Assembly (NCBI RefSeq): GCF_002027705.1
Contig: NZ_MBTG01000010.1
Location: forward strand, 1 to 64,000
Direction of reading: 5' to 3'
Length of the DNA: 64,000 nucleotides
Source: Paenibacillus ferrarius
GTDB taxonomy: Bacteria; Bacillota; Bacilli; Paenibacillales; NBRC-103111
Shown here: positions 18,248 through 26,564 of the stretch, piece after piece
How the letters are laid out: every line of letters begins with the position of its first letter
Position numbering within the stretch: the first letter of the stretch is position 1
Program-made: the position numbers and the translations under genes
Notes under the pieces: generated by a model
What the model was told of the DNA's origin: nothing
The model's database searches: none
What the model saw: the letters and a program-made list of their open reading frames with translations, nothing else

Positions 18248-18313
18248 TTAGTTCGCGATGTAAGGAGTTGTCGTGCGGATTGTAGTAGACTTCTTGGACG
18301 TTTTTTTAATCAT
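18248..18313 (-). CDS. Tiny peptide, candidate RiPP precursor or signal peptide
   Basis: A 21-codon ORF (MIKKTSKK..., Thr-rich middle, ending TTTPYIAN). The second ATG at 18313 has AGGTG 7 bases upstream; ATG 18319 would be too close to that site. It has its own consensus-like promoter, a strong site for translation and an intrinsic terminator-like hairpin right after the stop. It is very basic at the N-terminus and has no Cys and no signal peptide. It leads the transcript for the ATPase-TPR protein and an MFS exporter, with an S9 peptidase and a cupin encoded divergently. I recognise no known peptide family. A regulatory leader peptide is the main alternative. Confidence 0.62.
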   Translation of the reverse strand: MIKKTSKKSTTIRTTTPYIAN

Positions 18314-18403
18314 TTTCATTCACCTCACTTCCCAAATTATTCGCAGACAGATATAATGGGACATATAATAATTCCCTTTTTTATCCATTTGTCCACTGGA
18401 GTC

Positions 18404-18432
18404 AGTGTACAATATTTGTAACTATTTTACAA
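18404..18432 (-). promoter_or_regulatory. Promoter of the peptide-ATPase-MFS transcript
   Basis: On the minus strand TTGTAA (18432-18427) and TACACT (18409-18404) are separated by 17 bases. The predicted leader is about 85 bases long and contains a GGGA...TCCC dyad. Confidence 0.5.
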
Positions 18433-18491
18433 TATATTATTTTTGTGGTTGTTAGCAAATATAACACATTAATTACTTTGGAGGTCTTAAC

Positions 18492-18848
18492 ATGCATGCC
18501 AATGAATCAATTCAGAAGGGAAATCTGACATCCTTACACCAGAATTTATTATCAGACTATGAGAATTTCGTTATCGGAACAGTCAATGAAAGTTGTTTAA
18601 GGCTGGCCGTGTTCACCGGGACATATCCTTGGCATTTCCACCCCGATTCTGATGAGCTGTTCCTCGTTCTGGAAGGAGAGCTGATCATTGAGCTGCATGA
18701 CAAGGAATCCATTATTTTGGCTCCCAATGAATATGTAACCATCCCCGCTGGCGTTCTGCATCGAACGCGTTCCAAGGTGCGAACAGTGAATTTATGCTTC
18801 GAGCATACGGATGCAAATACGGTGTTTGTTGAGGAATCTAACGAATGA
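18492..18848 (+). CDS. Small cupin protein of the peptide locus
   Basis: A 118-residue single-domain cupin. The metal motif is seen in WHFHPDSDELFLVLEGE (residues 50-66), giving two His and a Glu, with the second-motif His in IPAGVLHRT near residue 97. Such proteins range from sugar epimerases and oxygenases to small sensors; nothing here decides between them. GGAGG lies 8 bases before ATG. Its stop overlaps the start of the peptidase gene by four bases, so the two are translated together. It may modify the peptide encoded on the other strand or sense a metabolite. Confidence 0.82.
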   Translation: MHANESIQKGNLTSLHQNLLSDYENFVIGTVNESCLRLAVFTGTYPWHFHPDSDELFLVLEGELIIELHDKESIILAPNEYVTIPAGVLHRTRSKVRTVNLCFEHTDANTVFVEESNE

Positions 18849-20932
18849 GAAGACGGCGCATGGCGTTTAGTGACCTGGAGGAAATTGCAGATTACAAAGA
18901 AACGGCGGTCACGGCCGACGGAAGATATGCAGCATTTCTTTCGGCGATGTGGAACTTGGAAGAAGATGAATTTGAACATACACTGCATATGTGCTCTTTC
19001 GTTGAAAAAGAGGCAGTCAATCTGATTTGGCAGGCCAGTCCCGCGGCAGGGGCAAGAAATCTCCAGTTTTCCCCGAGTGGCAATGAACTCGCTATCCTTC
19101 AGACGATGGAAGAAGGGGATCGCGTAGTCATCTATTCTGTCGCAGACGGAACGACAAGACTAGTCCCTCAGATGTTCCAGAATGCCTCATCGCTTCTATG
19201 GGATGAGGGGGGGAAGGGCTTTTATTTGGTCTGCGATGCGGGGGCTGCGGCTGCGGCAGAATCACCCCAGTATAGCGATTATTGGCATATCACGAGGATT
19301 CCCGAGCGATGGGAATGGTGGCGCAAGAAGAGAATTATTGTGCATGTGCCGGCCAGATTTACCGAGAATGATTTGCCTGACCTTGTACGGCTTGCTGGTC
19401 CCGGTTATGAATACAATCATAGTTTTCTGTCGCCTTACGGCGATACCCTTTACTTTTTAGATCAAGTCAACATGATCGGTACCCTTCCGCAATTGCGGTT
19501 AAGGCGAATTCATTTGGAATCCAAGCTGGAAGGAGAACCTATACCGCTGCCCCACAGTTTCATGAGCACTCCGGTTTCATCTCCGTCGGGGCGTTACCTT
19601 GCTTATATCGCTTCAAGATCGCTGGAAACGGAATCATCGTCTTTATTCATGCGCTCATTCCAACATGAAGCGATGAACCCGGCAGGTTTTCAACTCAATG
19701 CTTATGACACGCGGTTGTATGTGCTTGATCTGGAAGACGGGGTTCTTGGTGAATACGGTTCGCAAGAGAAGATCAGTGCGGGGACTCCGGTGGGCATGAG
19801 CGCAGCGAAACAAGAAGTGTTTTGGATGAATGAGGAATCTCTAGCGTACATGGCAACAAGGGGACATCAGACCATAGTAGCGCGAGTACATAAAGATGAA
19901 TTGTTCAAATTGGATATAGAAATTCTGGGGCATGGGGCTTCCCGGTGCCACAGTATGACTTCAGACGGAAAAGTTATTTGTGTGCATTCGGAAAATGGCA
20001 TGCCTTTCGTTCCTGCTGTTTTTAGTATCCATCGGCCGGTTGTGACGCTCCATTCTGATCTCTTAGCGGGCTCGGGGTCCTTAGAGATTTTATGGGCTCC
20101 TCCCCTAGTGATGGACGAAATACCTGCTCCCGGAGCATGGCTCTATGAGCCTGATGGGATGGCTGAGGCAATGCAAGGGACTGTTCCGTTAATTGTATAC
20201 TTGTACGGAGGGGCGGCCCAACTCTGCATGGCCTACGAAGATACTCACCAACTTCTTGCTAGCAAAGGCTACGCGGTGTTGGTCATCAACACGACGGGGA
20301 CAGCTGGCTATGGACGGGAGTTGTCTGATCTGCATGTAGATGATTGGGGGACATGCGCAATTCCTGAGGTATTGGAAACGGTAGCGTGTATACTCCGGCG
20401 GTATACAGCACTGAATCCAAACCGAGTTGCCGTTTACGGGGGAAGTTATGGAGGCTTTCTGGCCATGCGGTGCCTGACCGATTCCAAGCTGTTTCAAACT
20501 GCCTGTTCCATGGCAGGGATTAGCAATCTTTCATCCTATTGGGGAGCTGGCGTATATGGGTATCAGTACGGGCTTAGTTCCCTTCGTGATAAAACACGCC
20601 CTTGGAGTGATCCAGAACGTTTCGTCCGTTCATCGCCTCTCTTTCTTGCTGATAAAGTAAATTCTCCATTGCTGCTCATGCATGGTGAACTTGATGGCAT
20701 TGTACCTGTGGCAGAGTCTGAGCAAATGTTCACAGCACTTACCTCAATGGGTAAAGAGGTTTCGCTCCTTCTTTTCCGTGGGGAAGACCATGGCATCAGA
20801 GGTCGCCCAAAGGTGAAATTGCAGGTTAGGCGAATGCTCTTGGCCTGGTTTGACAAACATTTGCGCGGGGATGAACAGGATTGGAAGGGGTATACGTCTG
20901 GTGATGTGGACGAGGCTATCCTTGTTGAGTAG
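18845..20932 (+). CDS. S9-family prolyl oligopeptidase/acylaminoacyl peptidase
   Basis: A 695-residue serine peptidase with an N-terminal beta-propeller (to about residue 420) and a C-terminal alpha/beta-hydrolase domain. The catalytic triad is Ser534 in YGGSYGGF, Asp617 in HGELDGIVPV and His649 in GEDHGIRG. The propeller of S9 enzymes admits only short peptides, so a peptide as small as the one encoded divergently would be a fitting substrate. There is no signal peptide, so it acts in the cytoplasm. The start ATG overlaps the cupin stop. Lasso-peptide isopeptidases belong to the same family, but no lasso genes are present. Confidence 0.9.
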   Translation: MRRRRMAFSDLEEIADYKETAVTADGRYAAFLSAMWNLEEDEFEHTLHMCSFVEKEAVNLIWQASPAAGARNLQFSPSGNELAILQTMEEGDRVVIYSVADGTTRLVPQMFQNASSLLWDEGGKGFYLVCDAGAAAAAESPQYSDYWHITRIPERWEWWRKKRIIVHVPARFTENDLPDLVRLAGPGYEYNHSFLSPYGDTLYFLDQVNMIGTLPQLRLRRIHLESKLEGEPIPLPHSFMSTPVSSPSGRYLAYIASRSLETESSSLFMRSFQHEAMNPAGFQLNAYDTRLYVLDLEDGVLGEYGSQEKISAGTPVGMSAAKQEVFWMNEESLAYMATRGHQTIVARVHKDELFKLDIEILGHGASRCHSMTSDGKVICVHSENGMPFVPAVFSIHRPVVTLHSDLLAGSGSLEILWAPPLVMDEIPAPGAWLYEPDGMAEAMQGTVPLIVYLYGGAAQLCMAYEDTHQLLASKGYAVLVINTTGTAGYGRELSDLHVDDWGTCAIPEVLETVACILRRYTALNPNRVAVYGGSYGGFLAMRCLTDSKLFQTACSMAGISNLSSYWGAGVYGYQYGLSSLRDKTRPWSDPERFVRSSPLFLADKVNSPLLLMHGELDGIVPVAESEQMFTALTSMGKEVSLLLFRGEDHGIRGRPKVKLQVRRMLLAWFDKHLRGDEQDWKGYTSGDVDEAILVE

Positions 20933-20958
20933 ACGGGTGGCTGTAGAAGGGCATAATT

Positions 20959-21030
20959 CCTGCGATAATGCATCCTTTTCGTCTTGGAAATAAGCAAAAT
21001 CGAGAAAAGCCTGCGATAATGCATCCTTTT
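20959..21030 (-). repeat. 72-bp dispersed repeat, copy A
   Basis: Two 21-bp units ending GGATGCATTATCGCAGG (minus strand) are separated by 30 bp containing TTTTGCTTATTTCC. The whole unit recurs inverted at 55759-55830 with about 63 of 72 identical bases. Confidence 0.8.
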
Positions 21031-21066
21031 AAGAGTTTTCTTCGACGCTAGGGGGAAAAATGTGAA

Positions 21067-21090
21067 AAAGCCTGCACAATCGCAGGCTTT
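21067..21090. terminator. CCTGC/GCAGG hairpin after the peptidase gene
   Basis: AAAGCCTGC and GCAGGCTTT arms around a six-base loop. It belongs to the same intergenic hairpin family as copy A beside it and may terminate both convergent genes. Confidence 0.55.
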
Positions 21091-21117
21091 CACTGTATTC
21101 CACGCGATATGAACCCA

Positions 21118-21140
21118 AAAGCCTGCATTATCGCAGGTTT
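21118..21140. repeat. Second CCTGC/GCAGG hairpin
   Basis: AAGCCTGCATTATCGCAGGTTT repeats the central part of the 72-bp element as a hairpin. It lies just before the stop of the minus-strand alpha-galactosidase gene. Confidence 0.5.
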
Positions 21141-21168
21141 ATCAGATTCGGTGGCTGGATTGCGTCTC

Positions 21169-22947
21169 CTAATCTACTTTCTTAATTACAGCATACCCGG
21201 TTGCAGGAATGTTCATCGGATGAATACCGGATCGCAATGTTTCCGTTCTGGTGTTCACTGTGTTGCCGCAGCAGTCATAGATTTCGATACGGACACTGCC
21301 TAAGCTGTCTTTTGTTTCTAAATAAAGTCCTTCTTTCATCCTGCTGTTTATTACGATAATCTGTGACACATGAAGGACTTCGTCAAGAGTGACCATTGCG
21401 TCATGGTAAGACACAACGATGGTCTTGTCATTGGCTTCAGCTCGCACTGTAGGATATAACAACTCCGGATTCAGCGGAGAAAGCTTTCCATCCAGCAGCA
21501 CATCCCGATGCTCTCTCCAGAATCCAAGCCAGTGCTGCAACATTTGATTATGGTCGGATGGAAGGCGATCCAACAGAACAGATACTTGAGGGACGGAGAA
21601 CAAAATGTTGAGCATCTGCAGCGCAGCGCTTTCCACAGGTTCCCCTTCATGCCACATAATCATATCAGCATGAGCGGCAGTATCGCCGCAAATAAGCCGT
21701 ATATCGAGCGTGCGCACCCGATTGCTGATAGCCCCGTAAGGACAATCCGAAGCCCGGAACATATTGCCGTATTTCCTCATAGCCGGGCCAATATAGGATT
21801 GGCGGAATTCGATCATGATGTCCGGTTTAATGGCACGCAATCTGTTGATAGTATCTGTGAGCAGTCTGTCCACGGCGGCCGGAACGGAGGTATGGTCGTG
21901 ACCATCCTTGGTGATGGCAGCGGATTCCTCTTGAACATAGAAGCTGTCGATGAAATCAAGCTTGAACCCGTCCAGATCCCATTCCTTCACCGCGTCTTCA
22001 TATTTCTCAATGATATAGTCCCTCACATCGGGATACCGCGGGTCCAGGACTCCGGCTCCAAGCCTTTCATTGAAGGTAAGGATTTTGTCTTCGAATCGCT
22101 GCCAAACCTGGCTGAACTTGCCGATAAACGGAACGGAATACCAAAGAATAAATTTCATGCCTAGACGATGAACGGCATCGACATGCGCTCGCATATCCGG
22201 CACTTTATCGGTATACACGTCCCAATCTCCGCAATACGCATACCCGCGATTGTTGTCTCCCGTTTGCCATCCATCGTCTACGATAACGGCATCCATGCCC
22301 ATCGTTTTGGCGATTGCGCACTGTGCTTCGATATCCGCAGCCGTTATTTGCTGATGCATGCTGTACCAAGTCGAATACATAGGGTTTCGTGCAGCTTCTG
22401 GAACAGGAGCGGGCAGGTATTCCGGCATGCCGCTCCACCAGGCTTGTACGTTATTCAAGCTTTCGTAATAGGGTAAGTTTCTCGTATCTATCAAGAGCGT
22501 ACCTTCGTAGGTGTCCAGGGGTGCCGTTACTTCCGTGAACATCTCAATGGAGCAGTGGAATGTCGCATCTTCCTCACTGATCCCTGCCCGGTAGCGAATC
22601 GTATTCAACGCATCGGAGAATGCGAAGGTCAAACGATTCTCTCCATTTGTATTGAATAAAGAGACGACAGGGGCAGAGGTAGCCGCATTGGAGCGAAATC
22701 CTTGCCCATAATCCACTTTAAAGCTTTTACTGCGTTCCGAGATAGGGTTCCAGCAAGCGTGAATGTCGTGGACCGGATGGATCCAGCGAAGGTAGAAGAT
22801 CGGCGGACGCTCCGCTTGCGGGGCAGTTAATTTCAGATGAATGAGATCTACCCCTGGTTCGAGGTTTTTTACATGCAGTGTAGAGGAAAATAAGTCAGAG
22901 TCGCTTGATAATGTGAACGTATGCGTCTTCGTAGCTACTGTTTTCAT
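21169..22947 (-). CDS. GH36-type alpha-galactosidase
   Basis: A 592-residue cytoplasmic glycoside hydrolase of the GH36/clan D type. A beta-sandwich N-terminal domain precedes a TIM barrel. The predicted nucleophile is Asp331 in DGFKLDFIDSF and the acid/base Asp401 in FRASDCP; DDGWQTGDNNRG near residue 210 matches the substrate-binding loop. The family removes alpha-galactose from oligosaccharides. ATG 22947 is preferred because AAAGGAGA lies before it; the ORF is open further upstream. It has no signal peptide, unlike the large dockerin enzymes. It stands alone between a repeat cluster and a terminator. Confidence 0.88.
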   Translation of the reverse strand: MKTVATKTHTFTLSSDSDLFSSTLHVKNLEPGVDLIHLKLTAPQAERPPIFYLRWIHPVHDIHACWNPISERSKSFKVDYGQGFRSNAATSAPVVSLFNTNGENRLTFAFSDALNTIRYRAGISEEDATFHCSIEMFTEVTAPLDTYEGTLLIDTRNLPYYESLNNVQAWWSGMPEYLPAPVPEAARNPMYSTWYSMHQQITAADIEAQCAIAKTMGMDAVIVDDGWQTGDNNRGYAYCGDWDVYTDKVPDMRAHVDAVHRLGMKFILWYSVPFIGKFSQVWQRFEDKILTFNERLGAGVLDPRYPDVRDYIIEKYEDAVKEWDLDGFKLDFIDSFYVQEESAAITKDGHDHTSVPAAVDRLLTDTINRLRAIKPDIMIEFRQSYIGPAMRKYGNMFRASDCPYGAISNRVRTLDIRLICGDTAAHADMIMWHEGEPVESAALQMLNILFSVPQVSVLLDRLPSDHNQMLQHWLGFWREHRDVLLDGKLSPLNPELLYPTVRAEANDKTIVVSYHDAMVTLDEVLHVSQIIVINSRMKEGLYLETKDSLGSVRIEIYDCCGNTVNTRTETLRSGIHPMNIPATGYAVIKKVD

Positions 22948-23070
22948 TATGTCTCCTTTCAAATAGATATCCTTATTTATCATACGTACAAAATGCACGG
23001 TTTGGTATTGAAGAATTTAAGGTTGGGGTGGATTCTTTTACGTTTTCAACTAGACGGCGTCAGTATGATG

Positions 23071-23106
23071 GCAAAATAAAACGAACGATGCAGCCGCATC
23101 GCTCGT
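23071..23106 (-). terminator. Terminator of the PhyH-type gene
   Basis: ACGAACGATGC and GCATCGCTCGT arms. The minus-strand tail is TTTTATTTTGC. Confidence 0.75.
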
Positions 23107-23146
23107 TATAAGGATTTACGAAGTGTTCGCTCCAAAGAATGAACGC

Positions 23147-24010
23147 TTACATGTGCTCTGCTCTGCCCGCAAGCCAATCTTCCAAGGTAGCAACCTTTGC
23201 AGGGTTCTTGCGGCTCCGTGCCAGAAAACCTGCGCCATGGCTGGTCATAGGATCTTGATCGGTAGGCTGATAACGAAGATCTACGCTCCAGCGAACCTCA
23301 TTGGACAGGTTAGGCGTTGACATATGAAGGCAGCGATCATTGAATAAAATAGCGCTTCCGGCAGTCACTGGCAGTACAACCGTTTCCGTTTTGCCAAGCT
23401 GGCTTTCTTTGAGTGCTGTGTAGCCAGTTCCCGTATGGGTCTCCTTATGCCATTTGAGTACACGTTTGCGGTGTGTTTTCGGTTTGATATGAAGGCAACC
23501 GTTCACCTCAGTGGCATCAACAAGAGGGATCCAGACGGTAATGACAGGATTGGAATTCGCATCAGGCCAATACGATTTGTCTTGGTGCCACGGTACGGCT
23601 CCGGCTGCTACTTTCGGCACTTTGGGCCGTACATTGTAGACCGGATTCGAAAATAATTCTCCCCCAATTAAGGATTCGACAGCATCCAAAATTTTCGGAT
23701 TACTCATGAGTGTGAAATATCCGGGAATTCGGTCACGCCAGCTTCGGCCATACTTCAGGAAATTCTCAGCAGACAAGTCTTGAAAAAGCTCGGCTAAACG
23801 GTATTGAAAGGGGCGCTCTTCCAGCTTGTTAGGGATTAGTCCATCCTGAAACAGTTCATCGGCAATCATCGACACCTTGCGGGTCATCGCTTCGCGTGCA
23901 GGAGCCAATTCCTCGTCAGACAATAAATCGGGAATAACGAGATAGCCCTGTTCTTCGTAAAACTGAGCTTGATCTTTAGTTAAACTTCCGCTGTTTATTT
24001 TTGCACTCAT
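23147..24010 (-). CDS. Phytanoyl-CoA dioxygenase (PhyH) family oxygenase
   Basis: A 287-residue Fe(II)/2-oxoglutarate dioxygenase. The iron triad is visible as His and Asp of VPWHQDKSYWPD and the distal His of NDRCLHMSTPN. The Arg of VRWSVDLRYQPT should bind 2-oxoglutarate. Members hydroxylate varied small molecules; the substrate cannot be told. ATG 24010 has GGAGGG 8 bases upstream; the GTG at 24019 lies inside the spacer. It is transcribed divergently from the AraC-type regulator at 24138, which probably controls it. Confidence 0.88.
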   Translation of the reverse strand: MSAKINSGSLTKDQAQFYEEQGYLVIPDLLSDEELAPAREAMTRKVSMIADELFQDGLIPNKLEERPFQYRLAELFQDLSAENFLKYGRSWRDRIPGYFTLMSNPKILDAVESLIGGELFSNPVYNVRPKVPKVAAGAVPWHQDKSYWPDANSNPVITVWIPLVDATEVNGCLHIKPKTHRKRVLKWHKETHTGTGYTALKESQLGKTETVVLPVTAGSAILFNDRCLHMSTPNLSNEVRWSVDLRYQPTDQDPMTSHGAGFLARSRKNPAKVATLEDWLAGRAEHM

Positions 24011-24137
24011 GTTACTCACCCTCCAAATGGTCTATAATATAAATAAATAGTAGCATTTCGTTGGAGGATTGTATTTGCTTGTGAGTTCATGAATTGATCA
24101 ATTCTTCCGGTTAAATACATAGAATGCGAGGTTCCCT

Positions 24138-25001
24138 ATGACTCTTCTATCCTCAGCTAACGCTTTTGTGCGAATGGCGCACTTTTACCGGTTTCCTGTA
24201 GAAAGGAATAGAGCAGAGTCAGGAAGAATCGGGTATTGCTATGCCTTCCATTTCGTTGCCGGAGGCAAAGGAACGGTCACAATCGATGGGACAACATATC
24301 CAGTCAAGAAGGGAGACTTGATCTATTTCCCACCTAAAGTCAAACACTCCTTTTATGCCAATCCCGAAAACCCCTTATCGACATACAACGTGTATTGCGA
24401 CATCTGGAGTGAGAAGTCAATGAGCAGCCTGCATCTCGTTTGGGACGAATCTGATTTCGATTCTGCGTTATTGGCGCTTGTTTTGCCATGCCCAGAGCTT
24501 GCGTCGCTGCCCGTCGTTACTCCGATTCAGCATCATTCGTGGCTAGGCCAGCTTTTCATATCAGCAGTGGCACAGTTCAGGCACAAAGAGCCCTATACGG
24601 AGTTAATCGTCAGCAATCTAGTTAAGGCATTCCTTTTAGCCCTAGTGCAAACCGCTTCTAAAATTCAGCTTACAGATTACCGAATCCAACCGATTATCGA
24701 ACGAATGGACCAAGAAGCCAATGCGAGTCGAGGCTATGACGAATGGATGGCCGCATGCGGACTCCGAAAAACCCAATTTCATGAGTTGTTCAAACAAGCA
24801 ACCGGCATGTCTCCCAAGGCGTATTGGACCAAATCGATCATGCGGCACGTGGAGGCAGCACTTTGGGAAAGCGAACGCTCCATTACAGCTATTGCCGAAG
24901 ATTTCGGATATTCTTCCGTTCATCATTTCACCAAACAATTCACCCAATTTCATGGTGTCTCGCCTACTGAGTTTCGGAAGAGGAAGAACTCGTCAAGTTA
25001 A
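24138..25001 (+). CDS. AraC-family regulator with cupin sensor domain
   Basis: A 287-residue one-component regulator. An N-terminal cupin-like sensor (GYCYAFHFVAGGKGTVTIDGTTYPVKKGDLIYFPP, about residues 33-68) is followed by two C-terminal helix-turn-helix motifs, the second in ITAIAEDFGYSSVHHFTKQFTQFHGVSPTEFRK. Such proteins usually respond to a sugar or other small ligand and act on the adjacent divergent promoter, here that of the PhyH-type oxygenase. Its stop codon overlaps the stop of the convergent lgt-like gene. Confidence 0.9.
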   Translation: MTLLSSANAFVRMAHFYRFPVERNRAESGRIGYCYAFHFVAGGKGTVTIDGTTYPVKKGDLIYFPPKVKHSFYANPENPLSTYNVYCDIWSEKSMSSLHLVWDESDFDSALLALVLPCPELASLPVVTPIQHHSWLGQLFISAVAQFRHKEPYTELIVSNLVKAFLLALVQTASKIQLTDYRIQPIIERMDQEANASRGYDEWMAACGLRKTQFHELFKQATGMSPKAYWTKSIMRHVEAALWESERSITAIAEDFGYSSVHHFTKQFTQFHGVSPTEFRKRKNSSS

Positions 25002-25792
25002 ATGGCTGTTGAATCCTTCACCGAAGCCTGCTTAAAGTGCAGATAAAAGCCAGCAGCTATACAGATTACAATCATACTGACGGAGGTCCATTGTGCGGTA
25101 GTCCAGCCCAGCATATACTTGGGCGTATCACCTCTGAGCATTTCCAGCAGGAACCGTCCGATATTGTATAAAACGTTTGTGATTAGGAATAAATAGCCTC
25201 TATTTAATTTTTTCTGTAAAAGCATCATGACAATTGCAAATATAATGACATCCATTTGTCCTTCCCAGACTTCGGCAGGGTACAACGGCTGGTCTCCAAA
25301 TGTGTCTCTGGCGTTAGTGCCAGCTGGGTATAGAATTCCCCAATTCCCTCCAGTAGGATCACCAAAGGCATCGCCATTCATCAAATTTGCATCGCGGCCA
25401 ATACTTTGTCCCAGAATCAGTCCCGGCGCACATAGATCAGCAAGCTCCCAGAAAGAGATTTTATGCTTCCTAACATACCAAATGCTAACAAGCACAGCGC
25501 CGACAATTCCACCTTGAATGGACAACCCTCCGTGCCAAATAGCAATGATTTCACCTGGATTCTTGGAGTAGTAACCCCAATCAAACAGGAAAACTTGCCA
25601 AAAACGAGATCCTACAATAGCACCGATAAACATAGGCACAGCTAGATTTAACAAATGTTCAGCGAGCTGATGCTTCTTCTGAAGTTTCGCTAACGTTACA
25701 GTAACGCCAATGCCGAGAATACAAGCTAAGACGAACAGAATACTATAAGAACGAATAGGGAACGAGCCAATGTGTCCTAAAAATTGAAGCAA
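24998..25792 (-). CDS. lgt: Prolipoprotein diacylglyceryl transferase
   Basis: A 264-residue membrane enzyme that transfers diacylglycerol from phosphatidylglycerol to the lipobox cysteine of lipoproteins. Seven membrane segments are apparent. The family His is in WHGGLSIQGG (about residue 87). The Lgt signature reads GQSIGRDANLMNGDAFG, where the common form is GRIGNFINGE, so the loop deviates at several positions and this may be a second, specialised copy. The start is TTG with AGGAGAGG upstream. Confidence 0.85.
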   Translation of the reverse strand: MLQFLGHIGSFPIRSYSILFVLACILGIGVTVTLAKLQKKHQLAEHLLNLAVPMFIGAIVGSRFWQVFLFDWGYYSKNPGEIIAIWHGGLSIQGGIVGAVLVSIWYVRKHKISFWELADLCAPGLILGQSIGRDANLMNGDAFGDPTGGNWGILYPAGTNARDTFGDQPLYPAEVWEGQMDVIIFAIVMMLLQKKLNRGYLFLITNVLYNIGRFLLEMLRGDTPKYMLGWTTAQWTSVSMIVICIAAGFYLHFKQASVKDSTAI

Positions 25793-26036
25793 ATGAACCT
25801 CTCCTTATGTACCATTATTTTTTTCTTTCTTCATCTTACTTTTACTTTCGTTTTAATGGAAGTGATTTGATAGTCCGGCATCGCGATTATTTCGCTGCTG
25901 GCTATTTTTTTGTGGAATGGATAGGAACGTATAACGATGTTTTACTATATTGTTTGCTTCTTCGCGAACCAAATTAACCCGCTGGTGATCTAATGGATAT
26001 AAGTTCTTTAAAGAGGCGTACTGGAGGTGTTTTCAG

Positions 26037-26564
26037 CTGTTAGAACAATGGGTAAGACAAGCACAATCGGGGGACCAAGATGCCTTCGTCCGTTTCGTTC
26101 GCGAGGTGGAGCAGACGTTGTACGCAGTAGCCCGTGCCATGCTGAATAGTGATGAGGACTGTGCGGATGCCATTCAGGAAGCAATTCTGAAAGCATATCG
26201 ATCATTAGGAGCGTTACAAGAGCCAGTTTATGCTAAAACCTGGTTCACCCGCATCGTAATCAATGAATGCAATCGTATTTTGAATAATCGTAAAAAGGTT
26301 GTGATCTTGCAAAAAATAAACAGCCGCAGGAACCAACTGGATGAGGATTACAAGGAAATTGAATTAAGAGAAATCGTAGATCAGCTGGAGCAGCCGCTTC
26401 GAACTTTAATCATTTTATACTACTACGAAGATATGTCCCTTAGTCAAATTGCTGATTTGCTTGAGATACCGGAGGGGACTGTCAAGTCACGATTGCATCG
26501 TGCCCGAGCTGAGCTGGCGGATTTATTGAATAATTCAGAAGAGAGGAGCACTTGTCATGAATGA
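26037..26564 (+). CDS. ECF-type RNA polymerase sigma factor, apparent CTG start
   Basis: A sigma-70 factor of the extracytoplasmic-function group with region 2 (DCADAIQEAILKAYRSL) and region 4 (MSLSQIADLLEIPEGTVKSRLHRARAEL). The homologous N-terminus LEQWVRQAQSGDQDAFVRFVREVEQTLYAVARAM begins at a CTG codon at 26037, 7 bases after GGAGGTG. No ATG, GTG or TTG occurs in frame between the upstream stop at 25986 and GTG 26106. Starting at GTG 26106 would remove the first helix of region 2. The gene overlaps the DUF4179 gene by eight bases. The 244-base region before it shows no other gene. Confidence 0.88.
   Translation: MLEQWVRQAQSGDQDAFVRFVREVEQTLYAVARAMLNSDEDCADAIQEAILKAYRSLGALQEPVYAKTWFTRIVINECNRILNNRKKVVILQKINSRRNQLDEDYKEIELREIVDQLEQPLRTLIILYYYEDMSLSQIADLLEIPEGTVKSRLHRARAELADLLNNSEERSTCHE

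Noticed and set aside
14538..20932. Lasso-peptide or lanthipeptide cluster
   Set aside because: There is an S9 peptidase, but no asparagine-synthase-like cyclase, LasB-type protease or LanM/LanB/LanC gene, and the small peptide lacks Cys and a lasso-type ring residue pattern.
20959..21030. CRISPR-like pattern: 21-bp repeats with a 30-bp spacer
   Set aside because: Only two units occur, and the 30-bp middle is itself conserved in the copy at 55759-55830, so the whole is one dispersed element. No cas genes are present.
21508..22164. Plus-strand ORF of 218 codons
   Set aside because: It lies wholly inside the alpha-galactosidase gene on the other strand, and the product has no recognisable features.
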